Below, piece after piece: positions 21,339 to 30,451 of a stretch of DNA of 64,000 nucleotides; positions within the stretch are counted from its first letter, which is position 1, and each line of letters opens with the position of its first letter. The stretch lies in assembly GCF_016653315.1 (NCBI RefSeq), contig NZ_NHSH01000064.1, forward strand, positions 1 to 64,000. Reading direction: 5' to 3'. The notes beneath the pieces were generated by a model, which saw nothing but the letters and a program-made list of their open reading frames with translations, did no database searches and had not been told where the DNA came from. The translations under genes and the position numbers were made by a program. Origin of the DNA: Halochromatium roseum (GTDB lineage Bacteria > Pseudomonadota > Gammaproteobacteria > Chromatiales > Chromatiaceae).

Positions 21339-22828
21339 CGCGCGGCTCCAACCTCGGCAATAGGCAGGCCGAAGGGATCGCCAACCCCGAGCAGCGGCCA
21401 CAGCCAGGGCGCCGAGAAGCCGAGCAGGATGGCGCCAAAGGCCAGCAGCAAGGCACTCCATTGCATCCTCAGCGGCACCGCCTCGCCCTCTTGGGCGATC
21501 TCGGTCGGGGTGAAGGCATAACCGACCACCTTGAACACATAGCCAGCCGCCAGCACCCCGCCCAACAGCACGACGATCGCGAACCCCCAGCGGCCCTGGG
21601 TAAAGGCACTCTCGAGCAACAGCCACTTGCCGACGAAACCGCCGCTTGGCGGCAGCCCCATGATGCTGATGCCGCCCAGTACGAAGGCGGTCAGGGTCAA
21701 TGGCAGCCGCTGCACCGCACGATCGAGATCGGCGATGCGATCATGGCCGGCAAATTGGAGCAGGTTGCCCGCGCTGAGGAACATCGCCGCCTTGGCCAAG
21801 CCGTGCGCCAGCGCCAGATAGAGCACCGCGCGCCAGGCGACCTCCTCGGCCTGAACGCCGGCCAATGGGAAGCCCAAAAACAAGTAGCCAATCTGAGCGA
21901 CGGTCGAATAGGCGATCAGTAGCTTCAGTCGTCGTTGGCGCAAGGCCTGCACCGAGCCCCAGAGCACGGCGGCGGCGCCGAGTAGTCCAAGCAATTCCGG
22001 CAACAGCGCCGCGAGCAACCCACCGAGTCCGCTGAACAGATCCAGCCACAGGCGCAACAGCAGATAGAATGAGGCCTTGATCACCAACGCCGAGAGCAAG
22101 GCGCTCACTGGCGCTGGGGCGCTGCCGTGCGCGGGCGGCAGCCAGAAGTGAAAGGGCAACAGGGCCGTTTTCAGCAACAAGCCCGCAGCCATCACCAGCA
22201 GCGCAGTCGTGGCGACAGCACCGGCTTCGATGCGCTGGCCAAGCAGGGCGATGTCGACCGTCCCATATCCGTGATAAAGCAAGGCCACGCCGAGCAGATA
22301 GGCCGCCGAGCCGAGCAGACTCACCAGCAGATAGCGCATGGCCGCGTTCAGCCCAGTCGCACTACCGCTAAGGGCGGTCAACGCTGCCGCCGACAGCCCC
22401 AGCACCTCGAGCATCACATAGAGGTTGAACAGATCCGCCGACAGATACAGCCCGTTCAGCGCCGTCCACAGCAGCAGCCAGAGCGGCCAGAACCAGCGCT
22501 GCTGCTGCGGATGCGCGGCAAAATATCCCGGCGCATAGACACTGACGCCAAGCCCGACCAAGGCCGTCATCAGTAGCAAGGCCGCGCTCAACCCATCGGC
22601 CCAGAGATCGATGCCGAGCGGCGCTCCCCAACCGCCGACCGCCACCCGCAGCGGCCCGTCGCTGAGCAGATCCTGCACCAAGCCCAGGGTCGCGAGCAGG
22701 ATCAGCAGGGCCGCCAACACTCCCAGCCAGTCGGCAGCACGAGGCACAAGAAAGCAGGCCAAGGCCGCCAGCAATGGCACGAACACCAGCGCGGTAGCCC
22801 AATCCGCACCGTTCAACAGCATGGGCAT
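21335..22828 (-). CDS. mrpD: Na+/H+ antiporter subunit MrpD
   Basis: 497 residues and the most canonical of the three D-like proteins: FHFWLPPAHGSAPAPVSALLSALVIKASFY carries the conserved WLPxAH, APxPVSALLS and lysine, and SGGFVGKWLL appears late. About 14 helices. It couples proton translocation to sodium export with the other Mrp subunits. The mrpC gene lies 122 bp upstream, a gap filled in part by a hexamer repeat; the downstream D-like gene overlaps by 4 bp. Confidence 0.9.
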   Translation of the reverse strand: MPMLLNGADWATALVFVPLLAALACFLVPRAADWLGVLAALLILLATLGLVQDLLSDGPLRVAVGGWGAPLGIDLWADGLSAALLLMTALVGLGVSVYAPGYFAAHPQQQRWFWPLWLLLWTALNGLYLSADLFNLYVMLEVLGLSAAALTALSGSATGLNAAMRYLLVSLLGSAAYLLGVALLYHGYGTVDIALLGQRIEAGAVATTALLVMAAGLLLKTALLPFHFWLPPAHGSAPAPVSALLSALVIKASFYLLLRLWLDLFSGLGGLLAALLPELLGLLGAAAVLWGSVQALRQRRLKLLIAYSTVAQIGYLFLGFPLAGVQAEEVAWRAVLYLALAHGLAKAAMFLSAGNLLQFAGHDRIADLDRAVQRLPLTLTAFVLGGISIMGLPPSGGFVGKWLLLESAFTQGRWGFAIVVLLGGVLAAGYVFKVVGYAFTPTEIAQEGEAVPLRMQWSALLLAFGAILLGFSAPWLWPLLGVGDPFGLPIAEVGAAR

Positions 22829-22897
22829 CGCACTCGTCCTCGCCCGCGAGTCGGCATCGGCGTCGGCATTCGTATCGCACTCGCTTTCATGCCTATG

Positions 22898-22933
22898 CTC
22901 GCCCTCGCCCTCGCCCTCGCCCTCGCCCTCGCC
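22898..22933. repeat. Hexanucleotide microsatellite (CTCGCC)6 between mrpC and mrpD
   Basis: Six exact copies of CTCGCC in the 122-bp gap between two otherwise tightly packed operon genes. On the coding (minus) strand it reads GGCGAG repeats, 70-105 nt before the mrpD start, in the leader. Length changes could alter spacing or structure upstream of mrpD. Confidence 0.9.
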
Positions 22934-22950
22934 ACAGCATCGGCAACGCG

Positions 22951-23262
22951 CTAGTCCTCATCGCCATGGTCCTCGAGTCGGGTCCGGCCGGTTGCCGAGC
23001 GCAGCGCCAACATCATCGCCAACGCGAGCGCGGTCGCCGCCACTGCCACCACGATCCCAGTCAACACCATCGCCTGTGGCACCGGGTCCGGCTCAGCACC
23101 AGGCGCTCGTCGCGCCAACCCGGCCAAGAGCAGAAAGATGCCGCTACTGATGACATTGAAGGCCAGCACCTTGCGCAGCAGATGCCGCTGTACCAAGAGC
23201 CCATAGAGCCCGAGCCCGATCAGCCCGAGCCCAGCCAGGGCAAACACCAGCACCGAGCTCAT
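22951..23262 (-). CDS. mrpC: Na+/H+ antiporter subunit MrpC
   Basis: 103 residues with three transmembrane helices, NuoK-like fold. The segment LGLYGLLVQRHLLRKVLAFNVISSGIFLL and the second-helix region QAMVLTGIVVAVAATALALAM are family hallmarks. ATGA overlap with the upstream DUF4040-MrpB gene. Confidence 0.9.
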   Translation of the reverse strand: MSSVLVFALAGLGLIGLGLYGLLVQRHLLRKVLAFNVISSGIFLLLAGLARRAPGAEPDPVPQAMVLTGIVVAVAATALALAMMLALRSATGRTRLEDHGDED

Positions 23263-24233
23263 GGCCGCCCACCGATGAATAGGGCCGCGAGGATGGCTCC
23301 GATCGACAGCGTGGCCGCCAGCTCAATGGCCAGGATCGCCGGCTTCGCCCAGCCCGGCGGATAGCCAAGCAGCGGCTGGTCGAAGCCGATTACGGCCAGA
23401 CCAATGAACGCGAACACCGCCACCCCGAGCACGAGCACCAGCCGCAGTGGCCAGCCGGTCGCGCTTAGCGACAGCCGCCAGCCGCTCAGACGCAGCAACA
23501 CCCCGGCAGCGCCGAGCACCGAGCCGGCCTGAAACGCGCCACCGGGCGCATAGGCACCAACCCAGACCAGATAGGCTGCGACCAGGATCATCAGCGGCGC
23601 CAGCAGTCGACTGAGCGCGGCAAGCGCCGGCTCCGGCTCCTCGTCGCCCAGATGCGGCGCCGTCGATAACGACCAGACCCCGATCAGCGCCAGCAGCAGC
23701 ACCGCCAACTCAAGCAAGGTATCGTAACCGCGAAAATTGAGCAGCACAGCGGTCACGGGATAAGCAACGCCGGATTCGTCAAGCCGCGCTTCGACCAGGT
23801 TGCTGAGTCCCGGTGCCGGCACCCACAGCTGCCAGACCGCGAAGCCGAGCCCCGCCAGGAACGCAAGCAGCAGCAAGGCGATGAAAAGTCGCAGCGCGAT
23901 CGGCGCCATCACCGCGGCTTGATCCGTTTGCAACTCGGCCGTTTGCAACTCGGCCGTTTGCAACTCATCCGTTTGAGACGCGGCGGGCTGCAGTTTTGCC
24001 AAGGCTGCGAGCAGCAAGGCGCCGGTCACTCCAGCCCCAAGTGCGATCTCGGCGAGCGCGATATCGACCGCATCCAACCGCACCCAGACCAAGCCCAAAA
24101 CAAGCCCGAGGGCGATGAACAGCACCACTGCACGAAACAGATCTGGGCTATTGAGCGCCCGCCAGGCCAGCCACAGCAGCGTCAGCGCCAACACCAGATC
24201 GATCGCTAGCGGCAGCAGGCTCAACCACGCCAA
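23259..24233 (-). CDS. DUF4040-MrpB fusion subunit of Mrp antiporter
   Basis: 324 residues. The first part (about 8-80, LAEIALGAGVTGALLLAAL) is a DUF4040/MbhD-like region that in standard Mrp forms the C-terminus of MrpA. A middle part (about 105-185) carries two further helices of the MbhE type with FRGYDTLLEL. The last part (about 200-324) is an MnhB domain (GAYAPGGAFQAGSVLGAA). A hydrophilic linker holds a repeated ELQTA/D unit from three 15-bp repeats (23926-23970). It overlaps mrpG by 13 bp and mrpC by 4 bp. No full-length MrpA is present, so this fusion plus the extra D-like subunits probably replace it. Confidence 0.85.
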   Translation of the reverse strand: MAWLSLLPLAIDLVLALTLLWLAWRALNSPDLFRAVVLFIALGLVLGLVWVRLDAVDIALAEIALGAGVTGALLLAALAKLQPAASQTDELQTAELQTAELQTDQAAVMAPIALRLFIALLLLAFLAGLGFAVWQLWVPAPGLSNLVEARLDESGVAYPVTAVLLNFRGYDTLLELAVLLLALIGVWSLSTAPHLGDEEPEPALAALSRLLAPLMILVAAYLVWVGAYAPGGAFQAGSVLGAAGVLLRLSGWRLSLSATGWPLRLVLVLGVAVFAFIGLAVIGFDQPLLGYPPGWAKPAILAIELAATLSIGAILAALFIGGRP

Positions 24234-24517
24234 GGTGCGATCCCCTTGCCTTGCGCCCAGCTCGCGACCAACTGTCCGGCAGTGGCCGAGGCGGCGAGCA
24301 ACAGCAGCCAGATGAACAACAGCTTGCCGGCCGCGGCCAGCGATTCCGCTTGCACCATGAGCCCCAGTACCATCAGCCCCAGGCCCAGATTATCGGCCTT
24401 GGTCAAGGCATGCAGCCGCGTGTAGACATCCGGGAAGCGCAACAGCCCCAGCGTGCCGGCCAGGAAGAAGACGGCACCGGCGACCAAAAGGGCCACCGAC
24501 ATCAGGCTAACGAACAT
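24221..24517 (-). CDS. mrpG: Na+/H+ antiporter subunit MrpG
   Basis: 98 residues, three helices. The family signature GLLRFPDVYTRLHALTKADNLG lies at about 24-45. It overlaps mrpF by 11 bp upstream and the DUF4040-MrpB gene by 13 bp downstream. Confidence 0.92.
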   Translation of the reverse strand: MFVSLMSVALLVAGAVFFLAGTLGLLRFPDVYTRLHALTKADNLGLGLMVLGLMVQAESLAAAGKLLFIWLLLLAASATAGQLVASWAQGKGIAPWRG

Positions 24518-24854
24518 GCCGATCTCCAGCTGAGTGTCTCGCCGAATCAGACGGCAAGTCTCGCAACGAGCCGTCCGTGTCTACCGGGTCTTCCGCGAAC
24601 GCCATCTTCCGCACCCGGCGCGTAAAGGCCGTCACCGTGATCGCCGCTAACAGCGCTAGCACCAGCGCGACATCACGCAACGCTGGCGTTGCCGAGGCCT
24701 CGGCCATCAACAGCAGGATGGCGGTCGCGGTGGTGCCGAACAGCTGTGCTGCCAACATGCGATCAGCAGCGGTCGGCCCACGCCGAATCCGCCACAGCCC
24801 TGCCACCAGCGTGAGCAGCAGAAACAGGATCAGGGCGTAGTAGAGGGTCTGCAT
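24507..24854 (-). CDS. mrpF: Na+/H+ antiporter subunit MrpF
   Basis: 115 residues, three helices. The signature RRGPTAADRMLAAQLFGT at about 24-41 is typical. The start MQTLYY is chosen because the upstream in-frame extension would overlap mrpE coding sequence. A hydrophilic tail (about 90-115) is longer than usual. There are 70 bp to the mrpE stop. Confidence 0.9.
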   Translation of the reverse strand: MQTLYYALILFLLLTLVAGLWRIRRGPTAADRMLAAQLFGTTATAILLLMAEASATPALRDVALVLALLAAITVTAFTRRVRKMAFAEDPVDTDGSLRDLPSDSARHSAGDRHVR

Positions 24855-24924
24855 CGAGCCGTTCCTTAACGTGAATCTCACGCGATTCATTTTCCGGGAG
24901 TGGCGCCGCGCCATGGGCATTAGA

Positions 24925-25467
24925 TCAAAAGCCAGCGAGGCGATAGACTGCGCCAATGCGCTGCTCCAGCCGCTCCAGGTCCTCATGCCATTGGCCACGT
25001 CGGTCGAGCACATGCACCCGCAGGTGATCCTCGCAGATCACTGACAGCGTGCCCGGCATCAAACTCACCAGGCCCGACATCAGCACCGTCGCCGGACCCG
25101 GTGGCAGACGCAGAGGATAGTCGATCAGATCGGGCTGCAGCGGTAATGGCTGTCGAAACGCACGCAGCGCCACATCAACCCCGCCCAGCAACGAATGCCA
25201 GAGGAAAAAGCCGATCAATCGCAGCAGCGCCAATGGTGCGATCGGGCTCAGTTTAGCGAAGCCTGCCCGCGTGCTGAACCGAGCCAGGGTACTGAGCACG
25301 GCCGCGGCGACAACGAAGGGCGCGCCAAATAGCGCTGCAGCCTGCTGCCCGCTGGTCAAGAGCCACCAAAGCAAAGCGAAGACGAACAGCCGCCAAGCGA
25401 GCGCCGCAGCGAATGCGCCAGCTGCAAAAAGCGTCTCACCTGTTGTCTGTTGTTGTCCTGTTGACAT
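24925..25467 (-). CDS. mrpE: Na+/H+ antiporter subunit MrpE
   Basis: 180 residues from ATG 25467; a GTG at 25524 would add 19 residues encoded partly by a 15-bp direct repeat (IDSAPIDSAP). Two to three N-terminal helices are followed by the cytoplasmic domain with LMSGLVSLMPGTLSVICEDHLRVHVLD, the MrpE hallmark. First gene of the antiporter operon order E-F-G-AB-C-D-D-D. Confidence 0.88.
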   Translation of the reverse strand: MSTGQQQTTGETLFAAGAFAAALAWRLFVFALLWWLLTSGQQAAALFGAPFVVAAAVLSTLARFSTRAGFAKLSPIAPLALLRLIGFFLWHSLLGGVDVALRAFRQPLPLQPDLIDYPLRLPPGPATVLMSGLVSLMPGTLSVICEDHLRVHVLDRRGQWHEDLERLEQRIGAVYRLAGF

Positions 25468-25550
25468 GCAACTCACATCAACCGGAGCGCTGTCGATCGG
25501 AGCGCTGTCGATCGGAGTTTCCACCAGACCACAGCCAGGGGCCCAAGCCG

Positions 25551-26321
25551 TTAGACAACATCATGATCTTCCAATCGAAAGCCCATCAGCTCGAGGATCA
25601 GACCGGTGGCGGCGCCGCCGAGCATTCCCCCGAGCGCACCCGTGGGCACCTCCCGTAAGACCTGATCGATCAGCGAGCGCTCGCTGCCAAACAGCATCGG
25701 CGTCGTCATCCCGGCCATCAGCCACACCGCCGCACCAACCACCGAGGCGATCAAACCCGCAACCAAGGGCGCTGCTAGGCTATCCGGGAGCCAGCCGTGG
25801 CAGGCCTGCACGATCCAATGTTCATTGAGCTGAAATAAGGTGCCCACGATCGCGACGACGCCAGCCGCCATCACGAAGGGCCCAACGGCAAGATCCATCG
25901 TGGTGAGTACAACGACCATCGCCAAGCCGGCCCCAAAACCAGCGAGCATTCCGGTCAGCGTCTCCGCCAGTGGGCGCGCATTTTGCCGTCCAGTCCAGGC
26001 AAAAAAGGCCCCCGCCGCAAGGCCACTACCGGCCGCGACGAGCGTGATCATGGTCAAGCTGATGGTCTGCCCTGAGATCACCAGATACGCAATTGACGCC
26101 AAGACGCCGGCTGTGGCACCGACCAAGGCCAGCGGCATCGCGCTATAGAAGGCAGCCGTGGTCATCGCGGCAGTCACGGCGCCAACCACCAACGGCTGCC
26201 AACCGCTGAGTCCGAGCAAGACCAGCACCTCATACAGGCCAATAAACAAGCCGCCGAATAGCGCACCGGCTAAGCACCATACCAACAGCGACACGGCGAT
26301 CGCGAAAAAGCGGTCTCTCAA
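25551..26321 (-). CDS. Polytopic membrane protein of unknown function
   Basis: 256 residues with about eight hydrophobic helices rich in Gly and Ala. No family recognised. It is 83 bp upstream of the antiporter operon on the same strand and could share its transcript. The divergent phaB gene starts 276 bp away across the 14-bp repeat array. Confidence 0.7.
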   Translation of the reverse strand: MRDRFFAIAVSLLVWCLAGALFGGLFIGLYEVLVLLGLSGWQPLVVGAVTAAMTTAAFYSAMPLALVGATAGVLASIAYLVISGQTISLTMITLVAAGSGLAAGAFFAWTGRQNARPLAETLTGMLAGFGAGLAMVVVLTTMDLAVGPFVMAAGVVAIVGTLFQLNEHWIVQACHGWLPDSLAAPLVAGLIASVVGAAVWLMAGMTTPMLFGSERSLIDQVLREVPTGALGGMLGGAATGLILELMGFRLEDHDVV

Positions 26322-26486
26322 AGCAGCAACTCCTCCAAGCTTGTATCGTTATTCTCGTGCCATTCTAGCCCGACGCGACCATCGCGTCGCCGCGAAACGC
26401 TGCCGAGGTCTGCGGTACCATGTCGATGTGGGCGATTATTTCATGAGCGCACGGCAGTCAAGAGCGCGGCCGTCGCTCTGGGCGAG

Positions 26487-26556
26487 CTGTCTAGACGTTT
26501 CTGTCTAGACGCTTCTGTCTAGACGCTTCTGTCTAGACGCTTCTGTCTAGACGCTC
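26487..26556. repeat. Five 14-bp tandem repeats, each with a GTCTAGAC palindrome, upstream of phaB
   Basis: Five head-to-tail copies of CTGTCTAGACGCTT (26487-26556); only the first and last copies differ, by one base each. Every unit contains the 8-bp palindrome GTCTAGAC. The array ends 40 bp before the phaB start codon. It is not a CRISPR array, because there are no spacers. Confidence 0.95.
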
Positions 26557-26596
26557 GCTAAACAACAGCGCACTGAATCAGAGGAGCGACACTAAG

Positions 26597-27319
26597 ATGA
26601 CAAGAACAGCACTCGTCACCGGCGGTACCCGTGGCATCGGCGAGGCGATCTGCATCGCCCTGAAGGACGCCGGCTATCAGGTCGCGGCCAACTATGGCGG
26701 CAATGATCAGGCTGCCCAGGCCTTTACCGAGCGCACCGGTATCCCAGCCTACAAGTTCGATGTCGCCGATTTCGACGCCGTCGCCGATGGCATCAAGCGT
26801 ATCGAGCAGGACGTTGGCCCCATCGATGTGCTGGTGAACAACGCCGGCATCACCCGCGACACCACCCTACACAAGATGCGCCCTGATCAATGGCAGCAGG
26901 TCATCGATACCAATCTGGGCTCCTGCTTCAACTGCGCACACGCCGTCATCGACGGCATGCGCGAGCGCAGTTTCGGGCGTATCGTCAACATCGGCTCCAT
27001 CAATGGCCAGGCTGGCCAATATGGCCAGGTCAACTACGCCGCGGCCAAGTCCGGCATCCACGGATTCACCAAGGCGCTCGCCCAAGAAGGCGCTGCCAAG
27101 GGCATCACCGTCAACGCCGTCGCCCCTGGCTATGTCGATACCGATATGGTGCGCGCGGTCCCAGCCAACGTGCTCGAGAAGATCATTGCCCGCATCCCGG
27201 TCGGCCGTCTCGGCAAGCCGGAGGACATCGCACGCGCGGTGTTGTTCTTAGTCGCCGATGAGGCCAGCTTCGTCACCGGAACGACGCTCTCCGTCAACGG
27301 CGGGCAGCATATGTACTGA
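26597..27319 (+). CDS. phaB: Acetoacetyl-CoA reductase
   Basis: 240 residues, classical short-chain dehydrogenase. Cofactor motif TGGTRGIG at 8-15, NNAG at about 87-90, catalytic Ser (IGSINGQAGQYGQ), Tyr and Lys in the YAAAKSG motif at about 150. The GQYGQxNYxAAKSGIHGFTKALAQE and SVNGGQHMY ends are specific to PhaB/PhbB. It makes (R)-3-hydroxybutyryl-CoA for PHB synthesis using NADPH. GAGGAG at 26581-26586 is the ribosome-binding site. The 14-bp repeat array lies immediately upstream. Confidence 0.93.
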   Translation: MTRTALVTGGTRGIGEAICIALKDAGYQVAANYGGNDQAAQAFTERTGIPAYKFDVADFDAVADGIKRIEQDVGPIDVLVNNAGITRDTTLHKMRPDQWQQVIDTNLGSCFNCAHAVIDGMRERSFGRIVNIGSINGQAGQYGQVNYAAAKSGIHGFTKALAQEGAAKGITVNAVAPGYVDTDMVRAVPANVLEKIIARIPVGRLGKPEDIARAVLFLVADEASFVTGTTLSVNGGQHMY

Positions 27320-27370
27320 ATGGCAAGCCGCACATTCTAGACCCTTTGGCCCGGCAACCGAGGTATCAAC

Positions 27371-27997
27371 ATGCAAGCCTGTTCGCCTGTTCGTTGCGCC
27401 ACCGCGGCGTTCCTGCTCGCCGCCAGCGCGGTGCTGTCACCAATCGCCGCGCAAGCGGATGCGGTGCTGGATCAGATCGACGCTGCGCGGCGCGCCTATC
27501 AGGCCGGCGAGCCAGGGGTCGCCACCGAGGCGTTGAACGTCGCCATTGTCCAAATCCAGCAGCAGCAAACCGAGAAGCAGCTGCAATTGTTTCCGGAGCC
27601 GCTGCCGGGTTGGACCGCTGACGACGCAACTGCCGAGGCCACCGGCTTCATGGCCGCGCTGACAGGGAAGATCCTCAGTCGCACCTACCGGCAGACCGAG
27701 ACCGGCGCTGAGCTGATGATGACGCTCAGTGCAAACTCCCCGTTCTTGGGCTTCATCAGCGGCCTCATGCAGACGCCGTTCTTCACCCAAGGCGCGGAAG
27801 GGCTTGGTGCCTATGTGCATCAGGGCTATCGCGGGCTCCTAGAACCGCAGGAGAATGGCTCCGCGAAGCTCTCGTTGGTGATCGGCAATAGCATCCTGCT
27901 GCAGCTCGAGGGCCGCCAAGGCACAGACGCCGAGATCCTAGAGGCGTACCTGAGCGCCATGGACCTCAAGGCCCTCGAGCAGGCCTTCGACAACTAA
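27371..27997 (+). CDS. Exported hypothetical protein
   Basis: 208 residues with a signal peptide (cleavage near AAQAD, about residue 30). The mature part begins with a helical segment ([30 protein letters not shown]) followed by an alpha/beta region with [25 protein letters not shown]. Similar exported proteins of unknown function occur in proteobacteria, but I cannot name a family. It starts 51 bp after phaB. Confidence 0.75.
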   Translation: MQACSPVRCATAAFLLAASAVLSPIAAQADAVLDQIDAARRAYQAGEPGVATEALNVAIVQIQQQQTEKQLQLFPEPLPGWTADDATAEATGFMAALTGKILSRTYRQTETGAELMMTLSANSPFLGFISGLMQTPFFTQGAEGLGAYVHQGYRGLLEPQENGSAKLSLVIGNSILLQLEGRQGTDAEILEAYLSAMDLKALEQAFDN

Positions 27998-28085
27998 GGC
28001 CGTCCGAAACAGACTCAGGCAGTTGTTGTCCAACCTCCGCTGCGCCGATAGACTTCGGCGCTTTGCCCCCAGAGTCCCGCCGCCC

Positions 28086-29813
28086 ATGCGTACCTCAGAT
28101 TTCCCGCTGAACACCGTCAAGGAGACGCCGGCCGACGCCGAGATCGCCAGCCACCAGCTGATGCTGCGTGCCGGCATGATCCGTAAGCTCGCAGCCGGGC
28201 TCTATACCTGGCTACCGCTGGGCCTGCGGGTACTGCGCAAGGTCGAGCGCATCGTCCGTGAGGAGATGGACCGCGCCGGCGCGCTCGAGGTGGCGATGCC
28301 GGCGGTGCAGCCGGCCGAGCTGTGGCAAGAATCCGGCCGCTGGGCGCACTACGGCCCCGAGCTGCTGCGCCTGAAAGACCGCCATCAGCGCGAGTTCTGC
28401 TTCGGCCCGACCCACGAGGAGATCATCACCGAGCTGGCGCGCAACGAGCTGCGCAGCTACAAGCAGCTGCCGATCAATTACTATCAGATCCAGACCAAGT
28501 TCCGCGACGAGATCCGCCCTCGTTTTGGCGTCATGCGGGCGCGCGAGTTCCTGATGAAGGATGCCTACTCCTTCCACACCAATCAGGAGTCATTGGCTGA
28601 TACCTATGCGCTGATGTACGAGACCTACAGCCGCATCTTCAAGCGCTGCGGGCTCGATTTCCGTGCCGTACAGGCCGATACCGGCTCGATCGGCGGCAAC
28701 GCCTCGCACGAATTCCACGTCTTGGCCGACTCCGGCGAAGACGCCATCGCCTTCTCCACTGCCAGCGACTATGCCGCCAACGTCGAGCTAGCCGAAGCCT
28801 TGGCTCTAGCAGAAGCTGCTGCGGCTCCGACCGAAGCCCTGCGTCTCGTCGACACCCCCGATGCCAAGACCATCGCCGACCTGGTCGAGGGCTTTGACCA
28901 GCCGATCGAGCGCACGGTCAAGACATTAGTCGTTGCCGGCGCCAATCCCGAGACCGGCGAAGAACAAGGCCTGATCGCCTTGCTCGTGCGCGGTGATCAT
29001 GAGCTGAACCCGATCAAGGCCGAGAAGCTGCCACAGGTCGCCAGCCCACTGCGCATGGCTAACGAAGAGGAGATCCGCGCTGCCATCGGTGCCGGCCCCG
29101 GCTCACTTGGCCCTAAGGATCTGCCGATCCCTTGTCTGGTCGATCGCAGCGTTGCTGTCACCGCTGACTTCAGCGCCGGCGCCAACCAAGACGGCAAGCA
29201 CTGGTTCGGCCTGAATTGGGATCGCGATCTGCCGCTGCCCGAGGTCGCCGATCTGCGCAGCGTGGTCGAAGGCGACCCCAGCCCCGACGGCCAAGGCCAG
29301 CTCACCATCGCCCGCGGTATCGAGGTCGGCCACATCTTCCAGCTCGGGCGCAAGTACAGCGAGGCGATGAAGGCCGTGGTGCTCGATGAATCCGGCAAGG
29401 CCGTAACCATGACCATGGGCTGCTACGGCATCGGCGTCTCCCGCGTGGTCGCCGCCGCGATCGAGCAGCACCACGACGAGCGCGGCATCTGCTGGCCGGC
29501 TAGCATCGCACCGTTCGAGGTCGCGCTGCTGCCGATGAAGCTCGGCAAGTCGTTCCGTGTACGCGAGGCGGTCGACGATCTCTACGCGCGCCTGAAGGCC
29601 GTCGGCATCGAGGTCCTGCTCGACGATCGCGACGCCCGCCCCGGCTTCATGTTCGCCGATATGGAACTCATCGGCATTCCACACCGCGTCGTCATCGGCG
29701 ATAAGCACCTTGATGACGGCAAGGTCGAGTACAAGGGCCGGCGCGATGCCGAGATGCAGCTGATCGCGCTCGACGAGATCGTGCCCTTCCTCGAGCGAAT
29801 ACTGGCCCGATGA
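28086..29813 (+). CDS. proS: Prolyl-tRNA synthetase (bacterial type)
   Basis: 575 residues, the bacterial ProS length. Class II motifs: motif 1 around [11 protein letters not shown], motif 2 ([25 protein letters not shown]), motif 3 region ([17 protein letters not shown]). The editing INS domain of YbaK type lies between motifs 2 and 3 (about 225-385). It charges tRNA-Pro and clears mischarged Ala-tRNA-Pro. ATG at 28086 matches the usual [15 protein letters not shown] start. Confidence 0.97.
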   Translation: MRTSDFPLNTVKETPADAEIASHQLMLRAGMIRKLAAGLYTWLPLGLRVLRKVERIVREEMDRAGALEVAMPAVQPAELWQESGRWAHYGPELLRLKDRHQREFCFGPTHEEIITELARNELRSYKQLPINYYQIQTKFRDEIRPRFGVMRAREFLMKDAYSFHTNQESLADTYALMYETYSRIFKRCGLDFRAVQADTGSIGGNASHEFHVLADSGEDAIAFSTASDYAANVELAEALALAEAAAAPTEALRLVDTPDAKTIADLVEGFDQPIERTVKTLVVAGANPETGEEQGLIALLVRGDHELNPIKAEKLPQVASPLRMANEEEIRAAIGAGPGSLGPKDLPIPCLVDRSVAVTADFSAGANQDGKHWFGLNWDRDLPLPEVADLRSVVEGDPSPDGQGQLTIARGIEVGHIFQLGRKYSEAMKAVVLDESGKAVTMTMGCYGIGVSRVVAAAIEQHHDERGICWPASIAPFEVALLPMKLGKSFRVREAVDDLYARLKAVGIEVLLDDRDARPGFMFADMELIGIPHRVVIGDKHLDDGKVEYKGRRDAEMQLIALDEIVPFLERILAR

Positions 29814-29935
29814 GCCGCAAGCGCTCCTGTCCTCGATGACCTACCCGCGTCATCCACGGTTGATCATTGCGTGCAATCTCGCCCTATCAAGGCGCCCTAT
29901 TCAGACGCCCCACTGAGACGGAATCCAAATCGATC

Positions 29936-30451
29936 ATGAGCAGAACCGAATCCTTCGATCGCGAGCAGTTACTCGCCTGTGGCCACGGCGAGATGTTCGG
30001 GCCGGGCAACGCCCAGCTTCCCGTACCGAACATGCTGATGATGGATCGCGTGATCCGCATCGCCGACTATGGCGGTGAATACGGTAAGGGCGAGATCATC
30101 GCCGAACTCGACATCAAGCCCGAACTCTGGTTCTTCGGCTGCCATTTCCCTGGCGATCCGGTGATGCCCGGCTGTCTCGGCCTCGACGCCATGTGGCAGA
30201 TCGTCGGCTTCTATCTGGCCTGGATCGGCAACCCTGGCCATGGCCGCGCGCTCGGCGTCGGCGAGGTCAAGTTCACTGGTCAGGTGCTGCCGAGTGCCGA
30301 GAAGGTCACCTACCGCGTCTGCATGAAGCGGGTGATCTCGCGCAAGCTGGTGCTTGGCATCGGCGACGGCACCATGGATGTCGACGGACGCGTCATCTAC
30401 ACCGCCAAGGACCTGCGCGTCGGCCTGTTCACCTCCACCGAGGGCTTCTGA
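29936..30451 (+). CDS. fabA: 3-hydroxydecanoyl-ACP dehydratase/isomerase
   Basis: 171 residues, exact E. coli FabA length. Single hot-dog domain with catalytic His in [21 protein letters not shown] (His near 70, Asp near 84). It dehydrates 3-hydroxydecanoyl-ACP and isomerises the product, starting unsaturated fatty acid synthesis. No fabB is adjacent; the YceH gene begins on the next base after its stop. Confidence 0.97.
   Translation: MSRTESFDREQLLACGHGEMFGPGNAQLPVPNMLMMDRVIRIADYGGEYGKGEIIAELDIKPELWFFGCHFPGDPVMPGCLGLDAMWQIVGFYLAWIGNPGHGRALGVGEVKFTGQVLPSAEKVTYRVCMKRVISRKLVLGIGDGTMDVDGRVIYTAKDLRVGLFTSTEGF

Noticed and set aside
26487-26556. Possible CRISPR array
   Set aside because: The units are directly adjacent 14-mers without spacers, far shorter than CRISPR repeats, and no cas genes are present.
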